A stretch of DNA of 64,000 bases from Prauserella halophila (GTDB taxonomy: Bacteria; Actinomycetota; Actinomycetes; Mycobacteriales; Pseudonocardiaceae), in NCBI RefSeq assembly GCF_024171895.1, contig NZ_JAMTCQ010000008.1, forward strand, positions 310,001 through 374,000. The letters run 5' to 3'. Both the position numbers and the translations under genes were made by a program. The notes beneath the pieces are model-generated. The model saw nothing but the letters and a program-made list of their open reading frames with translations, was not told the DNA's origin and ran no database searches. Each line of letters opens with the position of its first letter. The first letter of the stretch is position 1. Positions 1-8,681 of the stretch are shown in pieces.

Positions 1-12
1 GTTCCCTCGCGA

Positions 13-28
13 GTAAGGCTACCCTTAC
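13..28. promoter_or_regulatory. Possible DtxR/IdeR-type iron box at the window edge
   Basis: An imperfect palindrome, GTAAGGCTACCCTTAC, has arms GTAAGG/CCTTAC and one internal mismatch. Its AGGCTA core resembles actinobacterial DtxR/IdeR operators. It lies about 115 bp before the oxidoreductase start and may instead serve a divergent gene beyond the left edge. By my manual alignment only about 12 of 19 positions agree with the IdeR consensus, so this is suggestive. Confidence 0.3.
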
Positions 29-143
29 ATTCACCCGGATGCACTCACGGCCCCGACCGACGAGTCGGCACCTCGACCGCAGCAGGCACCCGGCCGCGGG
101 ACTCCTCTTGACACTTCGCCAACAAGCGGCGAGCGTGGTGCTC

Positions 144-1826
144 ATGACGCAGTTCGACTACGACGTCCTGGTCATCGGCTCCGGCTTCGGCGGCAGCGTG
201 AGTGCTCTCAGACTGACGGAGAAGGGCTATTCGGTCGGCGTTCTCGAACAGGGCCGCCGATTCGCCGACCACGAACTGCCCCGGACGTCGTGGCGACTCC
301 GCGACTACGTGTTCGCGCCCGCGCTGGGCTGCACAGGCATTCTGCGCATCACACCGCTCACGGAGGCGCTGGTCCTCTCCGGCGCGGGTGTCGGCGGCGG
401 GTCGCTGGTCTACGCCAACACGCTCTACCAACCACCCGACACCTTCTACGCCGATCCGCAGTGGGCCCACATCACCGACTGGAAAGCAGAGCTCGAGCCG
501 TACTACGACCAGGCGCGCCGCATGCTCGGGGTCGCCACCTATCCGTGCACGACGTCCGCCGACGAGGTCGTGCGCTCGGTCGCCGACGACATGGGCATCG
601 GCGACACCTACGGCCCCGCGCCGGTCGGCGTGTTCTTCGGTGACGAGAGCGCGGAACGCGGCGTGACCGTTCCCGATCCGTACTTCGGCGGCACCGGTCC
701 GCGCCGCCGCACGTGCACCCACTGCGGCGAGTGCATGACCGGCTGCCGCCACAACGCCAAGAACACGACCGTCAAGAACTATCTGTACCTGGCCGAACGG
801 GCGGGCGCCCGGATCCACCCGCTCACCACCGTCACCGCGGTGCGGCCCCTGTCCGGCGGCGGCTACGCCGTCGAGACCGCCGCCACCGGGAAGCCGTGGC
901 AGAAGCGGACACTCTGCGCCGAACAGGTCGTCTTCTCGGCGGCCGCCCTCGGCACGCAGCGCCTGCTGCACCGCATGCGCGACCACGGCGTTCTGCCGCG
1001 GCTGTCGGAGCGGCTCGGAGTACTGGCGCGCACCAACTCGGAGGCGATCCTCGCCGCCCGCTCCCTCCGGGAGGGCACCGAGTACCACCGCGGCGTCGCC
1101 ATCACCTCGTCGATCCACCCCGACGAGGCGACGCACGTCGAACCCGTGCGCTACGGCAAGGGCAGCAACCTCCTCGCCCTGCTCGGTGCGGTACTCGTCG
1201 ACCCGAAGCCCGGCAGGCCTCGCTGGCTGCTCGGGCTGAAGGAGATGTGGCGCCGGCGGCGGGACCTGCCGAAACTGCACAATCCGAAACGCTGGTCGGA
1301 GCAGACGATCGCGCTGCTGGTGATGCAGACCCTCGACAACTCGGTCACCACCTACACCAGGCGCGGCAGGCTCAGAACGAAACCGGGCGTCGGCGAGCCC
1401 AATCCGACCTGGATCCCCGCGGGCCACGACGTCACCCGGCGCGTGGCCGACAAGATCGACGGACTGGCCGGTGGCGGTTGGAACGACCTGGCCGACGTCC
1501 CACTGACCGGGCACTTCATCGGCGGCTGCACCATCGGCGACTCCGCGGAGACCGGTGTCGTCGATCCCTACCAGCGTCTCTACGGGTACGAGGGACTGCA
1601 CGTCGTGGACGGTTCGGCGATCTCGGCGAACCTCGGTGTGAACCCGTCGTTGACCATCACCGCACAGGCCGAGCGGGCGATGGCACTGTGGCCCAACAAG
1701 GGCGAGCCCGATCCGCGGCCCGCACTCGGCTCCGACTACCGCCGCGTCCGGGCGGTGTCCCCGGAGAACCCGGTCGTCCCCGAGGCGGCGCCGGGTGCGC
1801 TGCGGCTCCCCCTGTCACCGGCGTGA
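144..1826 (+). CDS. GMC-family oxidoreductase, cholesterol oxidase (ChoD)-like
   Basis: Predicted FAD-dependent alcohol/sterol oxidoreductase of 560 residues. The N-terminus has the Rossmann dinucleotide motif GSGFGG (residues 12-17), and the C-terminus has the NPSLTITAQAERAM segment typical of GMC C-terminal domains. Residues 191-201 carry a cysteine cluster, C-x2-C-x2-C-x3-C, as in the mycobacterial ChoD-like branch; it could bind metal or be structural. An in-frame start at 39 exists, but the 35 extra residues are Arg/Pro-rich and unlike the family, so I chose the ATG at 144, directly before the FAD motif. The substrate is not evident. The TetR gene immediately downstream on the same strand may control it. 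True sterol oxidase activity is only one possibility. Confidence 0.85.
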   Translation: MTQFDYDVLVIGSGFGGSVSALRLTEKGYSVGVLEQGRRFADHELPRTSWRLRDYVFAPALGCTGILRITPLTEALVLSGAGVGGGSLVYANTLYQPPDTFYADPQWAHITDWKAELEPYYDQARRMLGVATYPCTTSADEVVRSVADDMGIGDTYGPAPVGVFFGDESAERGVTVPDPYFGGTGPRRRTCTHCGECMTGCRHNAKNTTVKNYLYLAERAGARIHPLTTVTAVRPLSGGGYAVETAATGKPWQKRTLCAEQVVFSAAALGTQRLLHRMRDHGVLPRLSERLGVLARTNSEAILAARSLREGTEYHRGVAITSSIHPDEATHVEPVRYGKGSNLLALLGAVLVDPKPGRPRWLLGLKEMWRRRRDLPKLHNPKRWSEQTIALLVMQTLDNSVTTYTRRGRLRTKPGVGEPNPTWIPAGHDVTRRVADKIDGLAGGGWNDLADVPLTGHFIGGCTIGDSAETGVVDPYQRLYGYEGLHVVDGSAISANLGVNPSLTITAQAERAMALWPNKGEPDPRPALGSDYRRVRAVSPENPVVPEAAPGALRLPLSPA

Positions 1827-1854
1827 TGTCGGCACGCATGCGAAACTGCTCCGC

Positions 1855-2481
1855 ATGACCGCCGGATCCGCGCCGAAGTGGCGCAGGCTCGAGCCCGACG
1901 AACGCAGGGAGCAGATCTTCACCTGCGCCGCCGAGCTGTTCGGCGAACGACCGTATGCCGCCGTGTCCACCGCCGACATCGCGGCACGCGCCGGTGTCGC
2001 CCGCGGGCTGATCAACCACTATTTCGGCACGAAACGCGAGCTGTACCTCGCCGTCGTCCGGCGGGCACTGACCCTGTCGCCGTCGGCCGCGGCCACCTTG
2101 CCCGACGGCTCCCTCGCCGAGCGCACCGACGCGGCCGTCGACTGGTTCCTCGACATGGTCGGCAAACAGCAGAAGATGTGGCTCGCCGCGATCACCCCGG
2201 AAGGCATCGGCCGCGACGAGGAGGTCGAGCGCATCCTCGACGAGGCCGACCGCGACGCGGCCGGCCTGGTACTCGAGGCGATGGGATTCGACCGCGGGGA
2301 CGAACGCTGGGAGCAGCTGATCGCACTGGTCCGTACCTACGGGGGCATGGTCAAAGCCGCCAGCCGCGAATGGCTCGACCGCGGGACACTCAACCGCAGC
2401 CAGGTGCACACCGTGCTCTCGCAGGTGCTCTACACCCTCGTCGCAGACGTCATCCCCCGCGCCCGCCATCAATCCGAGTAG
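1855..2481 (+). CDS. TetR/AcrR-family transcriptional regulator
   Basis: A 208-residue one-domain repressor type. The N-terminal helix-turn-helix is clear around residues 28-60 (VSTADIAARAGVARGLINHY, followed by FGTKREL), and the C-terminal ligand-binding half is generic. The ATG at 1855 lies 28 bp past the stop of the oxidoreductase gene; an earlier in-frame start at 1795 would overlap that gene and adds a non-conserved tail. Co-orientation suggests co-transcription with the GMC oxidoreductase and probably autoregulation. The ligand is unknown. Confidence 0.85.
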   Translation: MTAGSAPKWRRLEPDERREQIFTCAAELFGERPYAAVSTADIAARAGVARGLINHYFGTKRELYLAVVRRALTLSPSAAATLPDGSLAERTDAAVDWFLDMVGKQQKMWLAAITPEGIGRDEEVERILDEADRDAAGLVLEAMGFDRGDERWEQLIALVRTYGGMVKAASREWLDRGTLNRSQVHTVLSQVLYTLVADVIPRARHQSE

Positions 2482-2544
2482 AGCGGCCGTCCGCACGCGT
2501 CCCATGCCGGGGCCGAGGCGTGCCCCCTGGCCCCGAGCTGTCGA

Positions 2545-2585
2545 CGTCCAGCATCGGAAGTCTGTTGGCGTCCATCATCGGAAGT
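2545..2585. repeat. Short direct repeat upstream of the peroxiredoxin gene
   Basis: Two copies of a 17-bp word (CGTCCAGCATCGGAAGT at 2545-2561 and CGTCCATCATCGGAAGT at 2569-2585) differ at one base and are spaced 24 bp centre to centre. They sit in the 176-bp gap between the TetR gene and the peroxiredoxin gene. They may be regulator half-sites or a simple local duplication. Confidence 0.4.
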
Positions 2586-2657
2586 TCGCATCGTGGATAA
2601 CTTCTTCTGCTATGCGATAGGGTGAGGTGTCATCTTTCGCCGGACGAGGAGTGCCCC

Positions 2658-3122
2658 ATGACTCGACTGCAAGCCGGCCGACCGGCCCCCGCCTTCACCC
2701 TGAGCGACGCCCGGCACCGGCAGGTCAGCTCGGCCGACTACGCAGGCCGGCACCTGATCGTGTACTTCTACCCCAAGGCCGCCACCCCGGGCTGCACCAC
2801 CGAGGCCTGCGACTTCCGCGACAATCTGGCGTCCCTGGAGGCCGCCGGTTACGCCGTCGTCGGCATCTCGCCCGACGAGCCCGAGGCGCTGCGGACGTTC
2901 ATCGACGACCAGGCGCTCACGTTCCCGTTGCTCTCCGACCCCGACCAGTCCGTGGCCCGCGCCTACGGCACCTACGGCACGAAGACGCTCGGCGACCGCA
3001 CCGTGGAAGGCACCCTGCGTTCCACGTTCGTCCTCGATCCCGACGGCACCCTCACGCACGTCGCCTACGAGGTCGACGCACAGGGACACGTCGCCGAGCT
3101 GCGGCGCACGCTGGGACTCTGA
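2658..3122 (+). CDS. bcp: Peroxiredoxin, BCP/PrxQ type (thioredoxin-dependent peroxidase)
   Basis: A 154-residue cytosolic thiol peroxidase that reduces hydroperoxides using thioredoxin. The active-site segment PGCTTEACDFRD places the peroxidatic Cys at 46 and a resolving Cys at 51, the PrxQ C-x4-C arrangement. The ATG at 2658 follows GAGGAG with normal spacing; an in-frame ATG at 2622 would add 12 non-conserved residues. The gene stands alone between the upstream intergenic repeat and a strong terminator shared with the convergent glycerate kinase gene. Length and motifs match the family well. Confidence 0.93.
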   Translation: MTRLQAGRPAPAFTLSDARHRQVSSADYAGRHLIVYFYPKAATPGCTTEACDFRDNLASLEAAGYAVVGISPDEPEALRTFIDDQALTFPLLSDPDQSVARAYGTYGTKTLGDRTVEGTLRSTFVLDPDGTLTHVAYEVDAQGHVAELRRTLGL

Positions 3123-3160
3123 ACGGACGCCCGGACGGACGCCCGAACGGGCACATACGG

Positions 3161-3200
3161 ACGACGGGGTCCCGACCGAACCCGGTCGGGACCCCGTCGT
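3161..3200. terminator. Bidirectional hairpin terminator between bcp and glycerate kinase
   Basis: A perfect 18-bp stem (3161-3178 pairing with 3183-3200) closes a four-base loop between two convergent genes. The right arm ends two bases before the glycerate kinase stop codon, so the same hairpin can end transcripts from both sides. No long U-run is present, as is usual in high-GC actinomycetes. Confidence 0.85.
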
Positions 3201-3202
3201 CG

Positions 3203-4471
3203 CTAGGTTCGCCCGGTGCAGCCGCAGCTCGGCGCCGACGCCGCCGCGGCGGCGCGGTCCGCGACGATGCGGTCCGCGACGATGCGACAGCCCACGTCGT
3301 CCAGCAGCTCACGGGCCCTGGTCATCGACTCCGTCTCGTCGGCGGCCAGGTCGCTCAGCGCCCGGACCCGGTCGATCCCCGCGGCCGCCTGCTGCCGCAG
3401 GTCCAGACCGTTGCGCCCGCACACCGCTACCACCGGGACGCCGTGACGAGCGGCGCACCCGGCGACCCCGACCGGGACCTTGCCGGCCAGCGACTGGGTG
3501 TCCAGGCTGCCTTCCCCGGTGACCACCAGGTCCGCGGCCGCGATCTTCTCCCCGAGGCCCACGAGCTCCATGACGACCTCCACACCCGGTCTGCGGACCG
3601 CCTCGAGCAGGCCCAGTGCGGCGAAGCCGACGCCGCCTGCCGCGCCCGCGCCCGGTTGATCCGCGGCACGGACGACCCGCTCGGACCAGGCCGCTCCCCC
3701 GCACCGTTGCGCGCCCGCGGCCAGGACCGGTACGGCCCGGCGCAACGCTTCCGAGGTCTGCCGCACCTGCCGCGCGTCGAGTCCCTTCTGGGGACCGAAG
3801 ACCTCCACGGCCCCGCCGGGACCGACCAGCGGTGAGTCCACATCGGCGGCGATGACGATCCGCGTCTGCCCCAGCCGGGGATCCAGCTCCCGCAGATCCG
3901 CCTCGGCGAGGTCGTTCAGCCCTGCCGCACCCTCCGGGACGGGCCGCCCGGAGGCGTCGAGCAGCCGGGCTCCGAGCGCGGACAGCAGCCCCGCACCTCC
4001 GTCACTGCAGGCGCTCCCGCCCAGCGCCAGCACGATGGTCCCCGCTCCGTGGTCCAGAGCCGCCCGCACGAGTTCGCCGGTGCCACGGCTGGTGGCCAGC
4101 ATGGGGTCCGCGCCCGCGGCCATGTCGCCGAGTCCGGAGGCCTCGGCCAGCTCCACGACCGCGAGCGTGCCCCGGGTCCCGGCACGGGTACCCCACCGTG
4201 CCGGGACCGGTCTCCCGTCCGGGCCGGTGACCCGGTGGACCTCGATGTTCCAGTCCACTTCCCCGTCCGCGGTCACGGCCTCGAGCGTGCCCTCTCCCCC
4301 GTCGGCCATCGGGACCTGCACCAACCGGGCGGACGGAGCAACGCGACGCATCCCGGACGCCACGGCCCCGGCCACGTCCCGGGCGGAGAGGGAACCCTTG
4401 AACGTGTCCGGAGCGATCACCACGGTGCCCGGTGGGCCTCCGGTCGAGGCCGTGCCCGCCATCGCCGTCAC
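3203..4471 (-). CDS. glxK: Glycerate kinase (GarK/GlxK family)
   Basis: Phosphorylates D-glycerate with ATP, the last step returning glyoxylate carbon to glycolysis. The protein is 422 residues, starting GTG at 4471 in a GTGA overlap with the gcl stop. The N-terminal family signature [12 protein letters not shown] and the downstream ADGGEGT segment are present. The last 30 residues are unusual: a duplicated IVADR unit from a 15-bp tandem DNA repeat, then an Ala-rich stretch and a CGC motif, so the C-terminus is extended relative to typical members. Last gene of the hyi-glxR-gcl-glxK run. The phosphorylation position (2- or 3-phosphoglycerate) cannot be read from sequence. Confidence 0.92.
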   Translation of the reverse strand: MTAMAGTASTGGPPGTVVIAPDTFKGSLSARDVAGAVASGMRRVAPSARLVQVPMADGGEGTLEAVTADGEVDWNIEVHRVTGPDGRPVPARWGTRAGTRGTLAVVELAEASGLGDMAAGADPMLATSRGTGELVRAALDHGAGTIVLALGGSACSDGGAGLLSALGARLLDASGRPVPEGAAGLNDLAEADLRELDPRLGQTRIVIAADVDSPLVGPGGAVEVFGPQKGLDARQVRQTSEALRRAVPVLAAGAQRCGGAAWSERVVRAADQPGAGAAGGVGFAALGLLEAVRRPGVEVVMELVGLGEKIAAADLVVTGEGSLDTQSLAGKVPVGVAGCAARHGVPVVAVCGRNGLDLRQQAAAGIDRVRALSDLAADETESMTRARELLDDVGCRIVADRIVADRAAAAASAPSCGCTGRT

Positions 4472-6255
4472 TCCGGCACGGCGAGCGCGGTCAGCGCCGT
4501 GGGGGCGTCCTCAGGGCGCTCGGCCATCGGCTCGAACTCGTTGATCGCGCTCAGCGAGGTGCCCATCGAGACGTTGGTGACCCGCTCGAGGATCACCTCG
4601 ACGACGACCGGCACCCGGTTCGCCTCGGCCCGGCGCGCCGCGTCCTCGAGAGCCCCGCGGATCTTCTCCGGGGCCTCGACGCGGACGGCCTGGCAGCCGA
4701 GGCCTTCGGCAACGGCGACATGGTCGACCCCGTAACCGGCACTGTCACCGGTCGCGTTGATGTTGTCGAAGGCGAGGGAGACCTCGAAGTCCATGTCGAA
4801 GCCGCGCTGGGCCTGGCGGATCAGCCCCAGGTACGAGTTGTTGACCACGACGTGGACGTACGGGATCCGGTGCTGGGCGCCGACGGCGAGCTCCTCGACC
4901 ATGAACTGGAAGTCGTAATCGCCGGAGAGTGCGACCACGGTCGTGTCCGGCAGGGCGCGGGCCACGCCGAGCGCCGCAGGCCCGGTCCATCCCAGCGGGC
5001 CCGCCTGACCGGCGTTGATCCAGGACCTCGGCCGGTAAGCGTGCAGCATCTGCGCACCGGCGATCTGGCTGAGCCCGATCGTGGTCACGTAGGTGACCTC
5101 CCGGCCGAAGGCCGCGTTCATCTCCTGGTAGACGCGCTGCGGCTTGATCGGGACGTCGTCGAAGTGCGTCTTGCGATGCAGGGTGCCCTTGCGTGCGGCG
5201 CATTGGCGAGCCCAGCCGGCGAATCCGAGGCCCTGCCCGCTGTCGGCCCGCCGGCGCGCGGCCGTCAGCAGCGCCTCCAGCGCGGCGCCCGCGTCCGAGA
5301 CCACCGAGTAGTCGGGCGCGAAGACCCGGCCGATCTGGGTGGGCTCGATGTCGACGTGGATGAAGCGCCGGCCAGACCGGTAGGTCTCCAGATCGCCGGT
5401 GTGCCGGTTGGCCCACCGGTTGCCCAGGCCCAGCACCACGTCGGAGTCGAGGAACGTGGCGTTGCCGTAGCGGGTGTGGGTCTGGATGCCGACCATGCCG
5501 GCCATCAGCGGATGGTCGTCCGGGATGGCGCCCCAGCCCATCAGGGTGGGCGAGACCGGGATGTCCAGCAGTTCGGCGAGTTCGACCAGCTCGTCGGCCG
5601 CGTCGGCGTTGAGCACGCCCCCGCCGGCGACGATCAGCGGGCGCTCGGCCTCCGCGAGCATGTCCAGGATCTTCTCCGCCTGGGCCTCGGTGGCCCGCGG
5701 CGGCGTCACCGGCAGCGGCTCGTAGGTGTCGATGTCGAACTCGATCTCGGCCTGCTGCACGTCCAGCGGCAGGTCGATGAGCACCGGCCCCGGCCGCGAG
5801 GACCGCATCAGCTGGAAGGCCTTCTGAAAGGTCCCCGGAACCTGGGCGGACTCGAGCACCGTCTTGGCCATCTTCGTCACCGGCTCGGCGATGGCGGAGA
5901 TGCCCACCGCCTGGAAGTCCTCCTTGTCCAGCACCGCCACCGGCGCCTGGCCGGTGATGCACAGGATGGGCTGGGAGTCGGCCTGGGCGGCGTAGAGGCC
6001 GGTGATCATGTCGGTGCCCGCCGGGCCCGAGGTGCCGATGCAGACCCCGATGTTGCCCGGGGCCGCACGGGTGTAGCCGTCGGCCATGTGGGAGGCGCCC
6101 TCCACATGGCGCGCCAGCGTGTGGCGGATCCCTCCGCGGGCCTTCATCGCCGAGTACAGCGGGTTGATCGCCGCACCGGGCAGCCCGAAGGTCTCCACAG
6201 CGCCCTCCTTCTCGAGGATGAGCGCTATCGCATCAACTGCGCGCATGCGTGTCAT
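4468..6255 (-). CDS. gcl: Glyoxylate carboligase (tartronate-semialdehyde synthase)
   Basis: Thiamine-diphosphate enzyme condensing two glyoxylates to tartronate semialdehyde and CO2. At 595 residues it matches the E. coli enzyme (593). The segment [15 protein letters not shown] places Val at residue 51, where other ThDP enzymes have the catalytic Glu; this Val is diagnostic of Gcl. The ThDP/Mg motif is visible as GDYDFQF...NNSYLGL near residues 445-475. The ATG at 6255 is preceded by GAAGGAGG. It follows the reductase gene glxR by 85 bp and overlaps glxK by 4 bp, so these genes form one glyoxylate-assimilation operon. Confidence 0.97.
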   Translation of the reverse strand: MTRMRAVDAIALILEKEGAVETFGLPGAAINPLYSAMKARGGIRHTLARHVEGASHMADGYTRAAPGNIGVCIGTSGPAGTDMITGLYAAQADSQPILCITGQAPVAVLDKEDFQAVGISAIAEPVTKMAKTVLESAQVPGTFQKAFQLMRSSRPGPVLIDLPLDVQQAEIEFDIDTYEPLPVTPPRATEAQAEKILDMLAEAERPLIVAGGGVLNADAADELVELAELLDIPVSPTLMGWGAIPDDHPLMAGMVGIQTHTRYGNATFLDSDVVLGLGNRWANRHTGDLETYRSGRRFIHVDIEPTQIGRVFAPDYSVVSDAGAALEALLTAARRRADSGQGLGFAGWARQCAARKGTLHRKTHFDDVPIKPQRVYQEMNAAFGREVTYVTTIGLSQIAGAQMLHAYRPRSWINAGQAGPLGWTGPAALGVARALPDTTVVALSGDYDFQFMVEELAVGAQHRIPYVHVVVNNSYLGLIRQAQRGFDMDFEVSLAFDNINATGDSAGYGVDHVAVAEGLGCQAVRVEAPEKIRGALEDAARRAEANRVPVVVEVILERVTNVSMGTSLSAINEFEPMAERPEDAPTALTALAVPE

Positions 6256-6340
6256 CGCGCGCCTCCTTCTCTGTGGGACGTCTGCTGGGATGTGGATCGT
6301 GGCTGGATGAGTGGGATGCGACCACGGATCCGCCCTCCGG

Positions 6341-7252
6341 TCAGGCGGCGTTCCGCGGGGTCCCGGCGGAGCCGGAGCCGCCGGAGAGCTGCTCGACGAG
6401 CGTGAACAGCCCGGAGTGGTCGAGGTGACCGCCTCCCTGCCGGACCGTGGCGGCCACCAGCTGCGCCACGGACGCGGCCAGCGGTGTCGCGACGCCGGCC
6501 TCGCGGGCGGCGGAGGTGACGATGCCCATGTCCTTGTGGTGCAGCTCCAGGCGGAAACCCGGTTCGAAGGAGCGATCGAGCATCTTCTGCCCCTTCTGGT
6601 CGAGCACCTTGGAGCCGGCCAGTCCGCCGCCGAGGACCTGCAGCGCCGCCTTCGTGTCCACCCCGTAGGCCTCGACGAACGCCACCGCCTCGGAGAGCGC
6701 CTGGATGTTCACCGCGACGATGAGCTGGTTGGCGGCCTTGACGGTCTGCCCGGAGCCGGAGGGGCCGACGCGGACGATCGTCTTGCCGACGGCGTCGAAG
6801 ACGTCGGCCATGGCGTCGAAGTCGGCCTGCTCGCCGCCGACCATGATGGACAGTGCGCCGTCGATCGCGCCCTGCTCACCACCGGAGACCGGCGCGTCGA
6901 GGGGTTTGAGGCCGGCCTCGCGAGCCTGTTGCGCCAGCGTGATGGCGGTGTCGGGACGGATGGTGGAGGCGTCGATCCAGGTGGCCCCTGCCCTGGCGTG
7001 GGCGAGGATGCCGTCCTCGCCGGTCAGCACGGCCTCCACGTCCGGGGAGTCCGGGACCATGGTGATGATGACGTCGGCGTGGGCGACTGCCTTGGCGATC
7101 GAGTCGGCGGCGGTGCCGCCCGCGGCGGCGAGCGCCGTCGCCTTCTCCGGGGAGCGGTTGTAGCCGGTGACGGAGTAGCCCGCGCCCACCAGGTTCTCGG
7201 CCATCGGCAGGCCCATGATGCCCAGTCCGATGACGGCGATGTTCTTGCTCAT
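6341..7252 (-). CDS. glxR: 2-hydroxy-3-oxopropionate reductase (tartronate semialdehyde reductase)
   Basis: NAD(P)H-dependent reduction of tartronate semialdehyde to D-glycerate, following Gcl. The 303-residue protein has the N-terminal Rossmann motif [13 protein letters not shown], the substrate loop [11 protein letters not shown] and the catalytic Lys segment [13 protein letters not shown] of the beta-hydroxyacid dehydrogenase family. I start it at the ATG at 7252 ([11 protein letters not shown]), because longer in-frame starts run into the next gene and add non-conserved sequence. It lies between hyi and gcl on the minus strand. Confidence 0.95.
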   Translation of the reverse strand: MSKNIAVIGLGIMGLPMAENLVGAGYSVTGYNRSPEKATALAAAGGTAADSIAKAVAHADVIITMVPDSPDVEAVLTGEDGILAHARAGATWIDASTIRPDTAITLAQQAREAGLKPLDAPVSGGEQGAIDGALSIMVGGEQADFDAMADVFDAVGKTIVRVGPSGSGQTVKAANQLIVAVNIQALSEAVAFVEAYGVDTKAALQVLGGGLAGSKVLDQKGQKMLDRSFEPGFRLELHHKDMGIVTSAAREAGVATPLAASVAQLVAATVRQGGGHLDHSGLFTLVEQLSGGSGSAGTPRNAA

Positions 7253-7361
7253 TGAGTTCAGTCCTCTCGACGGATCTCCCGCGCCGGCCGCGGCGCGGGC
7301 GGGTGCGTGCTGGGTGTGCGCTCCGTGCGCTGCGTGGAGGCTGGCGCGCACGGGTCGGTGC

Positions 7362-8198
7362 TCAGCCCCGGGACGTGCCCGCGGGCCTGCGGAGCCAGTC
7401 GAAGGCGGTCGCCTCCTCCTGCTTGTATTCCAGGGCCACGGCGCCGTCGTAGCCACGGGCGTAGGCGAGGTCGATCCATTCCTGCAGCGGCAGCTCACCG
7501 GTTCCCGGGGCGCCGCGGCCCGGGGCGTCGGCGATCTGCACGTGGCCGAACCGGTGCGCGTGCTGCTCGATGACCGCGGCGACGTCGTCGCCGTTGATCG
7601 CCAGGTGGAAGAAGTCCGCCAGCAGCGCGACGTTGGTCGCCCCGGCTCGATGGACCTTCTCGATGACGGCGAGCGCATCCGCGGCGGTCTTCAGCGGGTA
7701 GGCGTCCGCTCCGGACACCGGCTCGACGAGAACGGTGCCGCCGAGGGGGGCCACCGTCTGCGCGGCGGTGAGCAGGTTCTCGACGGCCAGCTCGTCCTGG
7801 GCCTGCGGCTCCTGGTCGTCCTGGCGCAGCCCGTAGAGGGCGTTGAACGCCGTGCAGCCGGTGCGGCGGCCGATCTCGGCGGCCAGGGCGGCGTTGTCGG
7901 CGAACTCGGACCGGTGGCCTGCCACCGACACCATCCCGCGGTCGCCGCCTGCCATGTTCCCGGCCCAGAAGTTCAGGCCTGCCAGGGAGACCCCGGCGGC
8001 CGAGAGCGAGTCGACGAAGGCGTCGACGTCGGCGTCGGCGGGACGGGGCTCGCCGTCGAACGGCCACCAGAACTCCACGCGGGAGAAGCCGGCGCGGGCC
8101 GCGGCGTCGGCGCGATCGACGACTGCGTGCTCGGTCAGCAGTGTCGAGCAGTTGAGGATGTAGTTCTCGGGTGAGGTGGCGTCGAACCGCGATGCCAT
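7362..8198 (-). CDS. hyi: Hydroxypyruvate isomerase, TIM-barrel (Hyi family)
   Basis: Interconverts hydroxypyruvate and tartronate semialdehyde. The 278-residue AP-endonuclease-2-like TIM barrel keeps the family segments FSRVEFWWPFDGE, LNFWAGNMAGGDRG and HLAINGDDV, with metal-ligand Glu/His/Asp residues along them. The ATG at 8198 follows AGGAGG by six bases. First gene of the hyi-glxR-gcl-glxK operon, transcribed away from the NCS2 permease gene. It is about 20 residues longer than E. coli Hyi. Confidence 0.94.
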   Translation of the reverse strand: MASRFDATSPENYILNCSTLLTEHAVVDRADAAARAGFSRVEFWWPFDGEPRPADADVDAFVDSLSAAGVSLAGLNFWAGNMAGGDRGMVSVAGHRSEFADNAALAAEIGRRTGCTAFNALYGLRQDDQEPQAQDELAVENLLTAAQTVAPLGGTVLVEPVSGADAYPLKTAADALAVIEKVHRAGATNVALLADFFHLAINGDDVAAVIEQHAHRFGHVQIADAPGRGAPGTGELPLQEWIDLAYARGYDGAVALEYKQEEATAFDWLRRPAGTSRG

Positions 8199-8681
8199 GA
8201 AGACCTCCTGTGGGGGTTGTCCGATCCGTGAACTCCGTAATGTGGAAACTTATCTCCACTAGATGAAAAAGAATAGGGCGGCGAGTGAAGCGCGGTCAAC
8301 CGCCCGCCCTGTCGAGCTGCCGACGACAGGCAGGCGACGAGTGGACATGGGACACCCTCCGGCCGAGTGCGCGCACACGCTGCACCTGTTGCCAGAATTG
8401 CCGTGTCCAGGAAAAAGCCGGATCCGGCACGGATTTCGCCACGGATGCCCCCACCGCCGGACGACGTGCTGTTCGCTCCGCAGGCACCGCGCCGCGACAT
8501 CGCCTGTTGACCGCGCCGGGCGACTCAATCACTATACGGAATGTCAGTATCGCATCGCGGAGTTGACGCTTCGACTGTGCCGGGCCGCCGCCCACAGCCT
8601 CCGGCGCCCGCACTGCGGCGAACCCCACCGCCGCCGTGCGGCACCGGCGACGGCCGGTACAACACCTCAGAAAGGTGCTCA
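8199..8681. promoter_or_regulatory. Divergent promoter region of the glyoxylate operon and purine permease
   Basis: This 483-bp stretch shows no credible gene. It contains IclR-like palindromic words: TCCGTAATGTGGAAAC at 8234-8249, AATCACTATACGGAAT at 8527-8542 (its complement begins ATTCCG), and GTATCGCATCGCGGA at 8547-8561. The 18-bp imperfect palindrome at 8242-8259 has arms GTGGA/TCCAC. Similar words occur near the iclR gene at 17.6 kb and before the uricase operon at 20.5 kb, so I infer a shared regulator. Transcription start sites cannot be placed. Confidence 0.5.

Noticed and set aside
4432-6405. A 657-codon plus-strand open frame opposite gcl
   Set aside because: Gcl is unambiguous on the minus strand with motifs and ribosome site; the opposite frame has no recognisable protein features.
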